Source: Bugula neritina (lineage: Eukaryota > Bryozoa > Gymnolaemata > Cheilostomatida > Bugulidae). From it: 64,000 bases of DNA. The translations under genes and the position numbers were made by a program. The stretch is taken from NCBI GenBank assembly GCA_964035545.1, contig OZ037769.1:16683633-16747632 (forward strand), written 5' to 3'. How positions within the stretch are numbered: position 1 is the stretch's first letter; every line of letters starts with the position of its first letter. The notes beneath the pieces were generated by a model, which saw only the letters and a list, made by a program, of their open reading frames with translations, was not told where the DNA came from and searched no databases. Shown piece by piece: positions 31,223 through 42,239 of the stretch.

Positions 31223-33594
31223 CTAAAAATAGAAATGTTTAGGAATATAGCCTAAGAACTTAGAGAACTTGGAGATATAAGGCTTTACTTTGTAGCAAAT
31301 AACAGATAAAGGAGCTTTGATACTCTAGGTGTTTTAGGATAGTTTGACTTTAATTAAACTACTGCCTTTATGGTAATATTAGCAAAGAGACTACATTTTC
31401 AACACATGTAACTGTAATTATTATGCATAAGAAGAGGAAACTGTGCTCTGTACAGCCAGTAATTTGTCAAGTTAGTGAATATGGTGGACATTAACTGAAG
31501 CAAGAATGTGGAAGCTCGAGATATTGGTTTGAGTAACATTACTTCCTATGGGAAGCTTACTCTAGCTCTGGAAGTGCTTGCTACCCTTGATTGAGGTATG
31601 ATATACTACTGATCTGTTGTTATATAATAGTTGTTATATAACAGTTGTTGTATAATATACTGTTATACTGTTATAGTGTATTGTTCATAATCCCTCACTC
31701 TGTAAACTTTAAGAAGTTATTTATCACACGTGTGGTTATCATTGAAGTTAATATACTGCATTAATGTTGCACATCTAACCTACATTTACTGTAGAATCTA
31801 CACATAATATGACCTACATACACTGTAATGTGTAGACAGGGGAGATAATTCTGGCTATTCATAGCTTTATTTGTTTCTACTGTTGGCTTTTGTAGCTTTA
31901 TTTTCAGCTTGTTGGCTATAATACATAAAATAGCTACCACTTCATAGCTGTAGACAAGGAATAGCTAAAACTAGCTTCACATTTGTTAGCTTTACCAAGA
32001 ATAAATTTCTGTAAGAATTAAAATTTGTGAGTATTTATTACATTGATAAGATTTCTCCTTAATTACTCGTAATATGATTTGTATATACAGTTAGCCAAAC
32101 ATTATTTATGTGCTTTTAAGAGTATTTTCTGTGTATAAATATTTAAATGAGTTTCAGTTTAGTGTACTAAACACAGTCAATAAATGAACGTATTACCTGT
32201 AGTCTGCATATATATATATAGTTGTTAGAGAAAGTGCTGTGTATTTCTAGCACAATGCTTATACATAATATTGTACTAGTATCTGTGCATACTGTAGCCC
32301 ACTAGTCATACTGTATATTGTATCAATAAGTAGACCTAATAGATTATATATTTCAGTTGATATAAAACGTGCCGAATGACAGATCATGAATTATTTTATT
32401 TTTATAAGCTTAATTGAACTATTCAAGCTTTCATTCTGTATATTTGGAAATTTGTGGTTAGGTTTGGTTTTGGTTAGCTACTAGCTGGGAGCTAATCAGA
32501 ATATGTCAGTATATATGGGTGGAATATGACTATGTAATACGTATGTGTATGTGGCTGTGTGTGTACAGGCAGCTGACATTATCATATAATTTGAATATTA
32601 AGCAGGGGAAAATAAACACTTTATTGGTCTTAGTTAAACAGGAGCTTAACTAGAGTTATACCTGAGCATATTGAACATAATATACTGTATGTCTTGACAC
32701 ATTACTTATATATTATACATGCTGCATGTTGCGTATAAAACATAATATATTCAGGCATATATAAGTAGCTATAGTAAGTTATGTAGTACATAAGTAAGCA
32801 TTATAGTAAGTCATAAGTAAGTATTATAGCATTGCATGTAATGATTAAGTGCATTAAGTCATTATAGTAAGTCTAGTAAATCATGCATAAGTAGGTATAA
32901 TTTAAGTCATGAGTAAGTACATTAAGTCATGAGTAAGTACATTAAGTCATGAGTAGTATATAGTAAGGATTTGGTAAGGTATAGGTAAGAATTACATTGA
33001 GTCTTATTTTCTAGAAATAATGAAATAGTGTTGGAATAAAACATTTCATACATGTACCTGAACATATTATATCACATGTTTCAGAATTTATTACTGAAAT
33101 TGCATAATGAGTCAAGTTCATATAATATATCTTTCTTGCAATGACAGAGTATGTATATAACATATAGTTGCCCTAATTATTAATATTCAAATGTTGATCT
33201 ACTGGGAAGAACAGGTAAATAATATAAATACTAGAAAGAACTCTCTGCATATGTTGCTGAAAAATGTGAGCTTTTATTTAGAGCTAGAGTGACTCCTTTT
33301 AGACTGAGTTCCTCAACTTCTATAGCTTCAGGTCTCAGTTACAGAAATGTAGTGCTATGTAGTATCTTTGTTAAAAGTCTCTCCTCACCTCTCCCCCCCC
33401 CACCCCCTCCTCCCCCCCCCTCCACAAGTTTATTGACTTGTTCACTTTTGCAGTCATCCATTCCCATACCATGCATCATTTAGTTCTACTGTTACATTCA
33501 TGTTGCCTTCAACTATTCTCCTTCGATTGTAGCTATACTTAGCCTAAGGCTATAAAGACAATAACTCAGAGAGTATATAACTAAACATACGTAC
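31223..33594. other. Intron of the small membrane peptide gene, copy 1
   Basis: AT-rich. Contains a GTTGTTATATAA repeat (about 31615-31665), a minisatellite of AGTAAGTCAT-type units (about 32780-32990) and a C-rich run (33388-33422). No gene seen. Diverged mostly by small indels from 39458-41800. Confidence 0.55.
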
Positions 33595-33609
33595 CTTTCG
33601 AGTCTGCAT
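33595..33609 (-). CDS. Small membrane peptide gene, copy 1, exon 1 (start codon)
   Basis: Minus strand ATGCAGACTCGAAAG followed by donor GTACGT. Phase 0, giving MQTRK joined to IFMLL. The intron of about 2.4 kb holds no other gene. A 140-bp shared promoter-like module lies just upstream (33682-33824). Confidence 0.55.
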
Positions 33610-33681
33610 AACTCCGTCTTCTCTAAATACTGGTGAATGCTGCAAGAGTGAATACTACTAGATGTAGCTATACTTGTTGGT

Positions 33682-33824
33682 GCTGATTAACTGACGAAGA
33701 AACTTAAAGAAGAAATGTATTAGTTTAAGTTACTCATGCGTGGAGTCCAGGCCTCGGCACTCTCATCATGACAATGCATTTGAAAGAATTATATTGAGAT
33801 GGATTTTACGTTACGGTTGGCTAC
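33682..33824 (-). promoter_or_regulatory. Shared promoter-like module, copy i
   Basis: About 140 bp from GCTGATTAACTGA through GCGTGGAGTCCAGGCCTCGG to TTTTACGTTACGG. Occurs four times (also 35865, 41888, 46533), each upstream of a minus-strand ORF. Here it ends 70 bp before the small-peptide start codon. Confidence 0.5.
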
Positions 33825-34723
33825 GTGCATATAATATTATATACGAAGTTTCAATACAGTTGTATAGTTTTATGTTTAGGATTACCCTCTCTTGACGTGA
33901 CAGTAAAGTTAGGGCATGCAACTCCAACTACAGAATATATGGGAAATGCACAAAGGCACTTTAGTAATACCTTATGCAATACAACTAACTATTAATACAC
34001 CTATTGGTAATATTATTGTAGTAATACTGTGGCAACACTCTCAAGTGTCTACCAAAGACTGCTTGCCAACCAGTTACAATCAGCTAAAGATCTATAATAA
34101 CTGATAATTATTAATGTAGACATAATACACATACACCAATACTTATAGAGACTCTTGCATACTATATGAATGTCCTTTGTTTTCATTCAACAGATCAACA
34201 TTATAACTACATCTGTAAAGTGTTGCTAATTTCATTCAATCAATTTTAAGTATATGATCAATAAGTTAGTTGATTTTTTGATGCAATGTGTCTTTTAGTC
34301 AGCTATACCAAGCAATAGCCTAATATTTAAAATACATATTTTTGTCTTATAGAATACCATTTCTAATTGTATTTTTCTTACCATTTCTAATTGTATTTTT
34401 CTAAGTTTGCAAATTGATTAACACCTCTTGCATCTAAATTAGCCAATCAGCAATCAGTGCTAAACTGATGACCCCGTGAAACAAATGCAAAATGCTTTTT
34501 CAAAAGAAAGAAGGAATATACTAAACATGCTTGAATTGAACTGGATAAAAAAATTAATTGTTAAAAACAGGACACTTTAATAAATTTATTAGAGCACACA
34601 AAAATTTGATTGTTAGGCATTTGACTGTTTTGAAGAAAAGTTAAAAGTTATTATAATAGCAGAATTTAATGTCAATTTTATTAGGTAACATTGGAAATTG
34701 TCAAAAACTGCTAGAATTAATGT

Positions 34724-35197
34724 TTATGAAACGATGCAACTAGGTTTTGAATTATGCATTTCCTTAAGCACTGAAAGCATTTTCATTTTGGTTTTTAAAA
34801 TTGCATTTTCCATCATGATTCTTTGTTTTTCTTCTTTTTCTTCTTTCATTTTTTCTTTTAGCCCATCGAGTTGTTGTTGGTAAAGTATCTTGTTTTCACC
34901 TTTAGCATTCTTGAGTTCTTCAACTAAAAGCTCCATCTCTTTTGTTCTAGATTCCTCTCTTGCCTCTGCCTCCTTTACCTTCTTTGTATTTTCCAATAAT
35001 TCTCTTTCTAATTGTTGCATCTTCAGCCAGTTTTTTTCTGCCTCTTGCTCAAATTTATGTTGTAATTGCTCATTTGTGTTTTTCATTTCTTGAATATCCT
35101 TTTCATGTCTATAGGCTGCCAGTACTTCCTTTTCTCTAGCCGCAAACCATTCTGTAATCATGTCTTCATATTTCCTACAAGTTTTAGAATCCACCAT
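34724..35197 (-). CDS. Coiled-coil CaaX exon/gene A (GBP-tail-like)
   Basis: 157 codons from ATG at 35197, or an exon from the acceptor CTTGTAG|GAAATATG at 35174. Almost wholly helical and charged (KYEDMITEWFAAREKEVLAA, QLQHKFEQEAEKNW, LKEKMKEEKEEKQR) and ends in CIVS, a CaaX box of the Ser type normally farnesylated. Its first 20 residues match the GTPase-gene tail exons at 49601-49826 and 47439-47808. Either an alternative 3' exon of the GTPase gene or a separate short gene driven from 35865-36007. Confidence 0.65.
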   Translation of the reverse strand: MVDSKTCRKYEDMITEWFAAREKEVLAAYRHEKDIQEMKNTNEQLQHKFEQEAEKNWLKMQQLERELLENTKKVKEAEAREESRTKEMELLVEELKNAKGENKILYQQQLDGLKEKMKEEKEEKQRIMMENAILKTKMKMLSVLKEMHNSKPSCIVS

Positions 35198-35372
35198 GAT
35201 GCTAATATCATTAATACCAACTGGCCATTTTTTATTTCAATGATTTTGATAGTTTTAATTGGTTTAGTAGTTTTTAGCTTTTAGATCTAGTAAAATTAAA
35301 TTTAGCCATTGATGGAAGGTTATGCAAAGTTTAGACTATAATATAGTCAATTAGTACAAACAAGCTATATTA

Positions 35373-35375
<3 letters not shown>

Positions 35376-35438
<63 letters not shown>
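35376..35438. repeat. (TA)n microsatellite
   Basis: About 63 bp of uninterrupted TA; the duplicate at 46107-46128 has only about 22 bp. Confidence 0.9.
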
Positions 35439-35443
<5 letters not shown>

Positions 35444-35864
35444 GATTTGTGCCCACCATGATCACTCATCCTTTAGCAAATTCATTAAAATGTCAGAGTC
35501 AGAATAGAAAATCAAAACCATGCTATAGATATTTATATATAAATCTGAACATACATAACGAGATGCTATAAGAGATGTTTATAAATTTTTTAACTGTATA
35601 AGCAAAGTATCCATGTATTATATCAATAATGTAATGAGCGATCATTACGTGGTTTTAAGTTGTTCATAGTCGATAAATATAAGATGGAGTATTTTTCCCA
35701 AACTAACATTTGAATAAGTACTGTCTTGTATTTATAACATAACATCAATAATATATACTACAATGGTTTAACGATGGTCACTGTGAAATCCGATGGTCAC
35801 TGTGAAATCCGTTCTATACTTAATTCAACTCGCCACTTCGGGTTTTTTAAAAATCTGCAATTCT

Positions 35865-36007
35865 GCTGATTAACTGAAAAAGAAAGTTAAAGAAGAAATG
35901 TATTAGTTTAAGTTACTCATGCGTGGAGTCCAGGCCTCGGCACTCTCATCGTGACAATGCATTTGAAAGAATTATATTGAGATGGATTTTACGTCACGGA
36001 TGGCTAC
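35865..36007 (-). promoter_or_regulatory. Shared promoter-like module, copy ii
   Basis: Same 140-bp module as 33682-33824, ending TTTTACGTCACGG. Lies about 670 bp upstream of the ATG of coiled-coil gene A. Confidence 0.5.
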
Positions 36008-36660
36008 ATGTATACCATATTATATACAAAAACTTTATTCTATTATTAGATGAATAGCATTATTAGTTTTGGTTTGATGTTTGGGACTATACCCTTTCTT
36101 GACACACTGGTGAGGTGAGAGCAGGTAACTTCTATAACTATAACAATATTTACAATTATCAATGACAACATGTGGTTTTTTTAATAAATTCCTGTAAAGA
36201 TATTATATATAGGGATTGATTTTTATTTTCCTATTTATATAGCTCTACCTACATCATTTTCTAAAACCAAATTATTCTTACAATTTTGCCAAAACATTTG
36301 TATTATAGTAAGGAAAGATAATTAATCAAATCAAACTATGATATACAACATAATTAGACCTGCCTGTATAATACATATAACATTACACCACGTCTTCCCG
36401 ATATATACACTGGTGCTTTCTAGTACCAGCTCAACACCTCATTGCAAGCTGCATTTCATACAATCAATTGTTTAAGCACAAAAATTCAATTTTATTAGTT
36501 TGCATTTTTAGGAGTTTAAACAGAAAATAAGAGATTAAAGGCTGTAAAGGCAAATTATGGCACGAAATAACAATTACATTTCCATTTTGAACAAAAAACC
36601 CATTTTCTGACATCTATAAATATAAGTGCAATAGAAATTAATGCTGTGCTGTTTTGTGAA

Positions 36661-36880
36661 GTGTGACTCACTGAGTGACTAGTGACTAAGATTCTTGAAT
36701 GTGATTAATTGACTGTTACTTTGTGATTGACTGTGAGTACGACTCAGTGTGAGTGAGTGGCTGACTTAGTATTGACTATATGATTTAGTGACTGCTACTT
36801 AGTGATTGATTATGACTCAGTATACGACTAGCCATTTCCTGTTACCACTGAGTACAATCAAATGACATCATCTACTCTAG
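36661..36880 (+). repeat. RTK last-intron fragment at the duplication junction
   Basis: Starts GTGTGACTCACTGAGTGACT and follows the RTK-1 intron from 1775 nearly base for base, not the RTK-2 intron at 28470-28640, up to the acceptor CTACTCTAG. Confidence 0.75.
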
Positions 36881-37304
36881 ATATGAAATGATGTGCCGAT
36901 GTTGGGAGACAGATCCTGAAGATAGACCTGCTTTCTCTGAGATTTCTGAGTTTGTTGGTCGACTACTGAATGGTACGACAACTCCCAGTGCTGGCTCAGA
37001 TAATGATGCTGGTTACTCATACGCACGCTCAACTACAAAGGACATCCCTGATGACTTCCTAGAGTCCAATGAATACGCAGACAACTTGGAGCGTGATGAC
37101 TATTACATTACACCCCTTCCCTCTGCCACGGCACTTACAGTGGTGGATGGTACCCCTAAACCCTCCCCTAGGGTCCCCCCTCGCAAGTATAAAATGACAT
37201 ACTCAATGATTCTCACAATTGGAAGAATATTTCTGGGATTCTGCTTTCTCTCACCATGTTCTATTCATAATAACTGTTATCTTATACTCATGTTGTACTT
37301 ATAA
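36881..37304 (+). CDS. RTK last exon, copy 3 (orphan or alternative exon) with a different C-terminal tail
   Basis: Acceptor CTACTCTAG before 36881. Reads [18 protein letters not shown] and the same tyrosine tail, then diverges to ATALTVVDGTPKPSPRVPPR, which has a PxxPxR SH3-ligand pattern, and runs on through sequence that is 3' UTR in the other copies to a stop at 37302. No other kinase exons lie nearby, so it is an orphan exon or an alternative last exon of RTK-2, with which it is phase-compatible. Confidence 0.65.
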
Positions 37305-37444
37305 CTTTGCAAGTTGAGAATGATATTCAGTTAGCATACAATCAAAGTGATATACGCCTTAGATATTGTCATATAAAACTCACCCACACTATGTTATTAT
37401 CGTGGATATGAATGTGATAACTCCTGATGGTTTTTTTTATAATG

Positions 37445-37590
37445 GACTAAGAGCTTTGTCCCAAAGAGGAACTGGCACAGGAGCAATTATGACTGGATAT
37501 ACTCTTCCTACCATCACTACTGGTGTTTGGGACTCAAACCTATGACCTTGTATTTACTAGGTCAGCATTCTTACCACTGGCATCATAGCA
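37445..37590 (-). repeat. tRNA-derived SINE-like repeat, duplicated copy
   Basis: Counterpart of 29210-29365 with a small deletion in the box A region. Confidence 0.35.
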
Positions 37591-39220
37591 GCTTTTCACA
37601 TATTTTCTACACATTATATTTGTAGATATTTACTCAGGCAAACAGTCTTAAACCCAGCAATAATAAATAAACCTCAAATTATTGATATTATAACTAATCA
37701 CCTAATGGTATATTTCAATGGTTTATTTTTATGTCAATTTAGAAAAGTTATAGATTTGTGTGAGTTTTTTAATGTTCTATACATTCTCTTATATGATAAA
37801 TTAAATTTTATGCTAGCTTGAAATATTTATAGTTTTTAATGGGATAGAGAGGACAGCTGCCTGATTGATATTCTCACCTTGATCTAACTGGTTTGTAACG
37901 ATGCCATGTATTAGCATTGTTCATTTTATATAATAAAGATACATTTCTTATAAATTGTCACATCTACAATGTATACGATATATGACATATTTGTTATTCA
38001 ATGTTTATAATATTTGGTCTTCAGTTATTCTTAATCTGCAGGGGCTGAGGACTTTCAATGTAAACTAAAAGAACAGTGGTGGATACAGGCAGCCAGAACC
38101 CTTTCTGTACAGGGACATAATATAAATAAATTATACCATATTATGATTACTATCTAATAGCAGCCCAGCTTTATACTGTCTTCATTATTTATAAAATTGT
38201 TTTCAAACTTTCCTACACTCAAGTCTGCTGTGTTAAGTGAGGCCAAACTGCTGTCAGTTAGACAAGGTAGATTTATAGCAGCTACCTTTTCATCAACCAT
38301 TGGAATATTGTTTAGATATTTAAACATAGTGCTTAAAATAATATTGAGACCACTATCCCTCGTGTGCAGTATACCTAAATAGTAATATAACAGAATACAA
38401 TAATATTATATTGCAAAGTAATTTAATATAGTACCATAATATAATAAAGTGTAATATGATAAAATGTAAAAGTTTTTCGTAAGCAAATAGACCTAATTGA
38501 TTAAGTCTGGTTACTAGCAGAGTTAACTGTACTAAACTATATCAAGCAAGTGTGCTTGGTGCAGCTGAAGCATGCTGTTGGTTTTCTTGCTTAGGTTTCC
38601 AGATATCTATCTCTTTGAAGAGGACAACTCCTAGTTATTTACTTTCTGCACTAATAAACTCTGAACAGAAATGGTAAAATTATTGAGCTGTGAAGCAGGT
38701 TTAACAAGCATGGCTAGTAATTAATTATACTTAAAATAGATTGTATAAAGACTATGTGATTTATCAGATCTGTCATATAGCATGAAATAAGATCATTAAA
38801 GGGAAAACATGTTATTAAAGAAGCCAATAGTATAAAGACAAAAGATGGGTGACACTATATGATATATTATGGTAAATATATTATACTGATAGCAATAAAT
38901 ATAAGATGCATTACAATCCACGCTGTACGTGGTTTTAAATAAAAAATAGCACAGTTAAAGCTTTGATTGCTTAAAAATATAGAATAATATAATAATAATA
39001 ACAGCTATCATTCCAGCTAACAAAAGCTTGTACTAATACATTTACTAAACTATTATATTTATAGTTAAAATAGGCTGAGATTCATTAGAATCACTAATAG
39101 TCTGAGAAATCTTTAATCATGATGTCAGTTCAGTTACTATTTTAACGTTGGTGAATCAGCAAAATTGAAAGCTGTGGTAACACAATGTAGTCATATATGT
39201 TTACTGGTTGCAGCTATTGG
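37591..39220. other. Intergenic DNA of the right unit
   Basis: AT-rich counterpart of 29366-30985; no gene seen. Confidence 0.5.
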
Positions 39221-39457
39221 TTAATTTTGAGTATGGTAACCAAGAGGGTTTGATATGGCTGTCATAGGGGTGGCGTCAGAGGGCCCCACAACTGTCACAC
39301 TAGATTTAGACCACTGGTAATGTCTGTAGGCTTTCACACCAAACAGAAACAGGAAAACTACAAGCATACAGCTGACTCCTATACCTATGGCAGCATTCAC
39401 TCCTACAGGGATGTCAACAGCCGCTGCCGAAGACATCATGGTGAGCAGAATGAAAAT
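39221..39457 (-). CDS. Small single-pass membrane peptide gene, copy 2, exon 2
   Basis: Counterpart of 30986-31222 with the same acceptor and stop. Mature part VDIPVGVNAAIG, membrane helix and tail through NPLGYHTQN are the same; substitutions such as GTA/GTG and TAC/TAT leave the protein unchanged, and two changes fall in the signal-like part (M/I twice). Joined in phase to 41801-41815. Confidence 0.65.
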   Translation of the reverse strand: MFILLTMMSSAAAVDIPVGVNAAIGIGVSCMLVVFLFLFGVKAYRHYQWSKSSVTVVGPSDATPMTAISNPLGYHTQN

Positions 39458-41800
39458 CTAAAAATAGAAATGTTTAGGAATATAGCCTAAGAACTTAGAG
39501 AACTTGGAGATATAAGGCTGCACTTTGTAGCAAATAACAGAGAAAGGAACTTTGATACTCTAGGTGTTTTAGGATAGTTTGACTTTAATTAAAGTACTGC
39601 CTTTATGGTAATATTACCAAAGAGAATACATTTTCAACACATGTAACTGTAATTATTATGCATAAGAAGAGGAAACTGTGCTCCGTACAGCCAGTAATTT
39701 GTCAAGTTGGTGAATATAGCGGACATTAACTGAAGCAAGAATGTGGAAGCTCGAGATATTGGTTTGAGTAACATTACTTCCTATGGGAAACTTACTCTAT
39801 AGCTCTGGGAGTGTTTGCTACCCTTGATTGAGGTATGATATACTACTGATCTGTTGTTATATAATAGTTGTTATATAATAGTTGTTGTATAACATACTGC
39901 TATACTGTTACAGTGTATTGTTCATAATCCCTCACTCTGTAAACCTTAAGAAGTTATTTATCACACCTGTGGTTATCATTGAAGTTAATAAACTGCATTA
40001 ATGTTGCACATCTAACCTACATTTACTGTAGAATCTACACATAATATGACCTACATACAGTGTAATGTGTAGACAGGAGAAATAATTCTGGCTATTCATA
40101 GCTTTATTTGTTTCTACTGTTAGCTTTTTTAGCTTTATTTTCAGCTAGTTGGCTATAACACATAAAATAGCTACTACTTCATAACTGTAGGCAAAGAATA
40201 GCTAAAACTAGCTTCACATTTGTTAGCTTTACCAGGAATAAATTTCTGTAAGAATTAAAATTTGTGAGTATTGATTACATTGATAAGATTTCTCCTCAAT
40301 TAATATGATTTTTATACAGTTGGCCAAACATTATTGATATGATTTTAAGAGTATTTTCTGTGTATAAATATTTAAATGGGTTTCAGTTTAGTGTACTAAA
40401 CACAGTCAATAAATGAACATATTACCCGTAGTCTGCATATATATATATAGTTGTTAGAGAAATTGCCGTGTGTTTCTAGCACAATGCTTATACATAATAT
40501 TGTACTAGTATCTGTGCATACTGTAGCCCACTGGTCATACTGTATATTGTATCAATAAGTAGACCTAATAAATTATATATTTCAGTTGATATAAAACGTG
40601 CCGAATGACAGATAATGAATTATTTTATTTTATAAGCTTAATTAAACTATTCAAGCTTTCATTCTGTGTTTGGAAATTTGTGGTTAGGTTTTAACGCTAC
40701 AGCTACTAGCTGGGAGCTTATAAGAATATGGCAGTATATATGGGTGTAATATGACTATATATGATATGTATGTGTAAGGAATATGGCTGTGTGTGTACAG
40801 GCAGCTGACATTATCATATAATTTGAATACTAAACAGGGGAACATAAACACTTTATTGATCTTAGGTAAACAGGAGATTAACTGGAGTTACCTGAGCATA
40901 TTGAACATAATATACTGTATGTCTTGACACATTACTTATATATTATACATGCTGCATGTTGCGTATAAAACATAATATATTCAGGCATATATAAGTAGCT
41001 ATATAGTAAGTTATGTAGTACATAAGTAAGCATTATAGTAAGTCATAAGTAAGTATTATAGCATGTAATGATGAAGTACATTAAGTCATTAGTAAGTCTA
41101 GTAAATCATGCATAAGTAGATATAATTTAAGTCATGATTAAGTACATTAAGTCATGATTAAGTACATTAAGTCATGAGTAGGTATATAGTAAGGATTTTT
41201 TGTATGCTGAGTCTTATTTTCTAGAATTAATGAAATAGTGTTGGAATAAAACATTTCATACATGTACCTGAACATATTATATCACATGTTTCAGAACTTA
41301 TTACTGAAATTGCATAATGAGTCAAGTTTATATCATATATCTTTCTTGCAATGACAGAGTATGTATATAACATGGTATGTCCTAATAATTAATATTTAAA
41401 TGTTGATCTACTGTGAAGATCAGGTAAATAAAATAAACACGAGAAAGAACCATCTGCATGTTTTGCTGAAAAATGTGAGCTTTTATTTAGAGCTAGAGTG
41501 ACTCCTTTTAGACTGAGTTCCTCAACTTCTATAGCTTCAGGTCTCAGTTACAGAAATGTAATGCTTTGTAGTATCTCTGTTAAAAGTCTCTCCCCACCTC
41601 CCCTCCACCCCCTCCTCTCCCCTCCTCCACAAGTTTATTGACATGTTCACTTTTGCAGTCATCCATTCCCATACCATGTATCATTTAGTTCTACTGTTTC
41701 ATTCATGTTGCCTTCAACTATTCTCCTCCAATCGTAGCTACTCAGCTTAAGGCTATAAAGATAATAACTCAGAGAGTAACATATAACTAAACATACGTAC
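39458..41800. other. Intron of the small membrane peptide gene, copy 2
   Basis: Counterpart of 31223-33594. Includes the AGTAAGTCAT-type minisatellite (about 41010-41190). No gene seen. Confidence 0.5.
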
Positions 41801-41815
41801 CTTTCGAGTCTGCAT
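41801..41815 (-). CDS. Small membrane peptide gene, copy 2, exon 1 (start codon)
   Basis: Minus strand ATGCAGACTCGAAAG then donor GTACGT, identical to copy 1 including the splice site. Confidence 0.55.
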
Positions 41816-41887
41816 AACTCCGTCTTCTCTAAATGCTGGCGAATGCTGCAAGAGTGAATACTACTAGATGTAGCTATACTTGTTGGT

Positions 41888-42030
41888 GCTGATTAATTGA
41901 CGGAGAAACTTAAAGAAGAAATGTATTAGTTTAAGTTACTCATGCGTGGAGTCTAGGCCTCGGCACTCTCATCATGACAATGCATTTGAAAGAATTATAT
42001 TGAGATGGATTTTACGTCACGGTTGGCTAC
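41888..42030 (-). promoter_or_regulatory. Shared promoter-like module, copy iii
   Basis: Counterpart of 33682-33824, upstream of small peptide gene copy 2. Confidence 0.5.
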
Positions 42031-42239
42031 TATACGTGCATATAATATTATATACGAAGGTTCAATACAGTTGTATAGTTTTATGTTTAGGATTACCCTC
42101 TCTTGACGTGACAGTAAAGTTAGGGCATGCAACTCCAACTACAGAATATATGGGAAATGCACAAAGGCACTTTAGTAATACCTTATGCAATACAACTAAC
42201 TATTAATACACCTATTGGTAATATTATTGTATAGTAATA

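Larger units (their letters stand above)
28640..36662. repeat. Tandem segmental duplication, left unit
   Basis: Matches 36875-47333 nearly throughout: RTK last exon, membrane-peptide gene, coiled-coil CaaX exon and all intervening DNA. The offset is about 8.23 kb in the left half and 10.73 kb after 34020, because the right unit carries the 2535-bp insertion at 42240-44774. The unit ends at GTTTTGTGAAGTG (36662), where RTK-intron sequence begins. Confidence 0.85.

Noticed and set aside
32780-32990. AGTAAGTCAT repeats as a CRISPR-like array
   Set aside because: Units are degenerate, adjacent and without spacers; a plain minisatellite in a eukaryotic intron.
34698-35284. Plus-strand frames opposite coiled-coil exon A (and likewise 45419-46011 opposite B)
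   Set aside because: Ser/Phe-rich mirror images of Lys/Glu-rich coiled-coil codons; start and stop positions are dictated by the minus strand.
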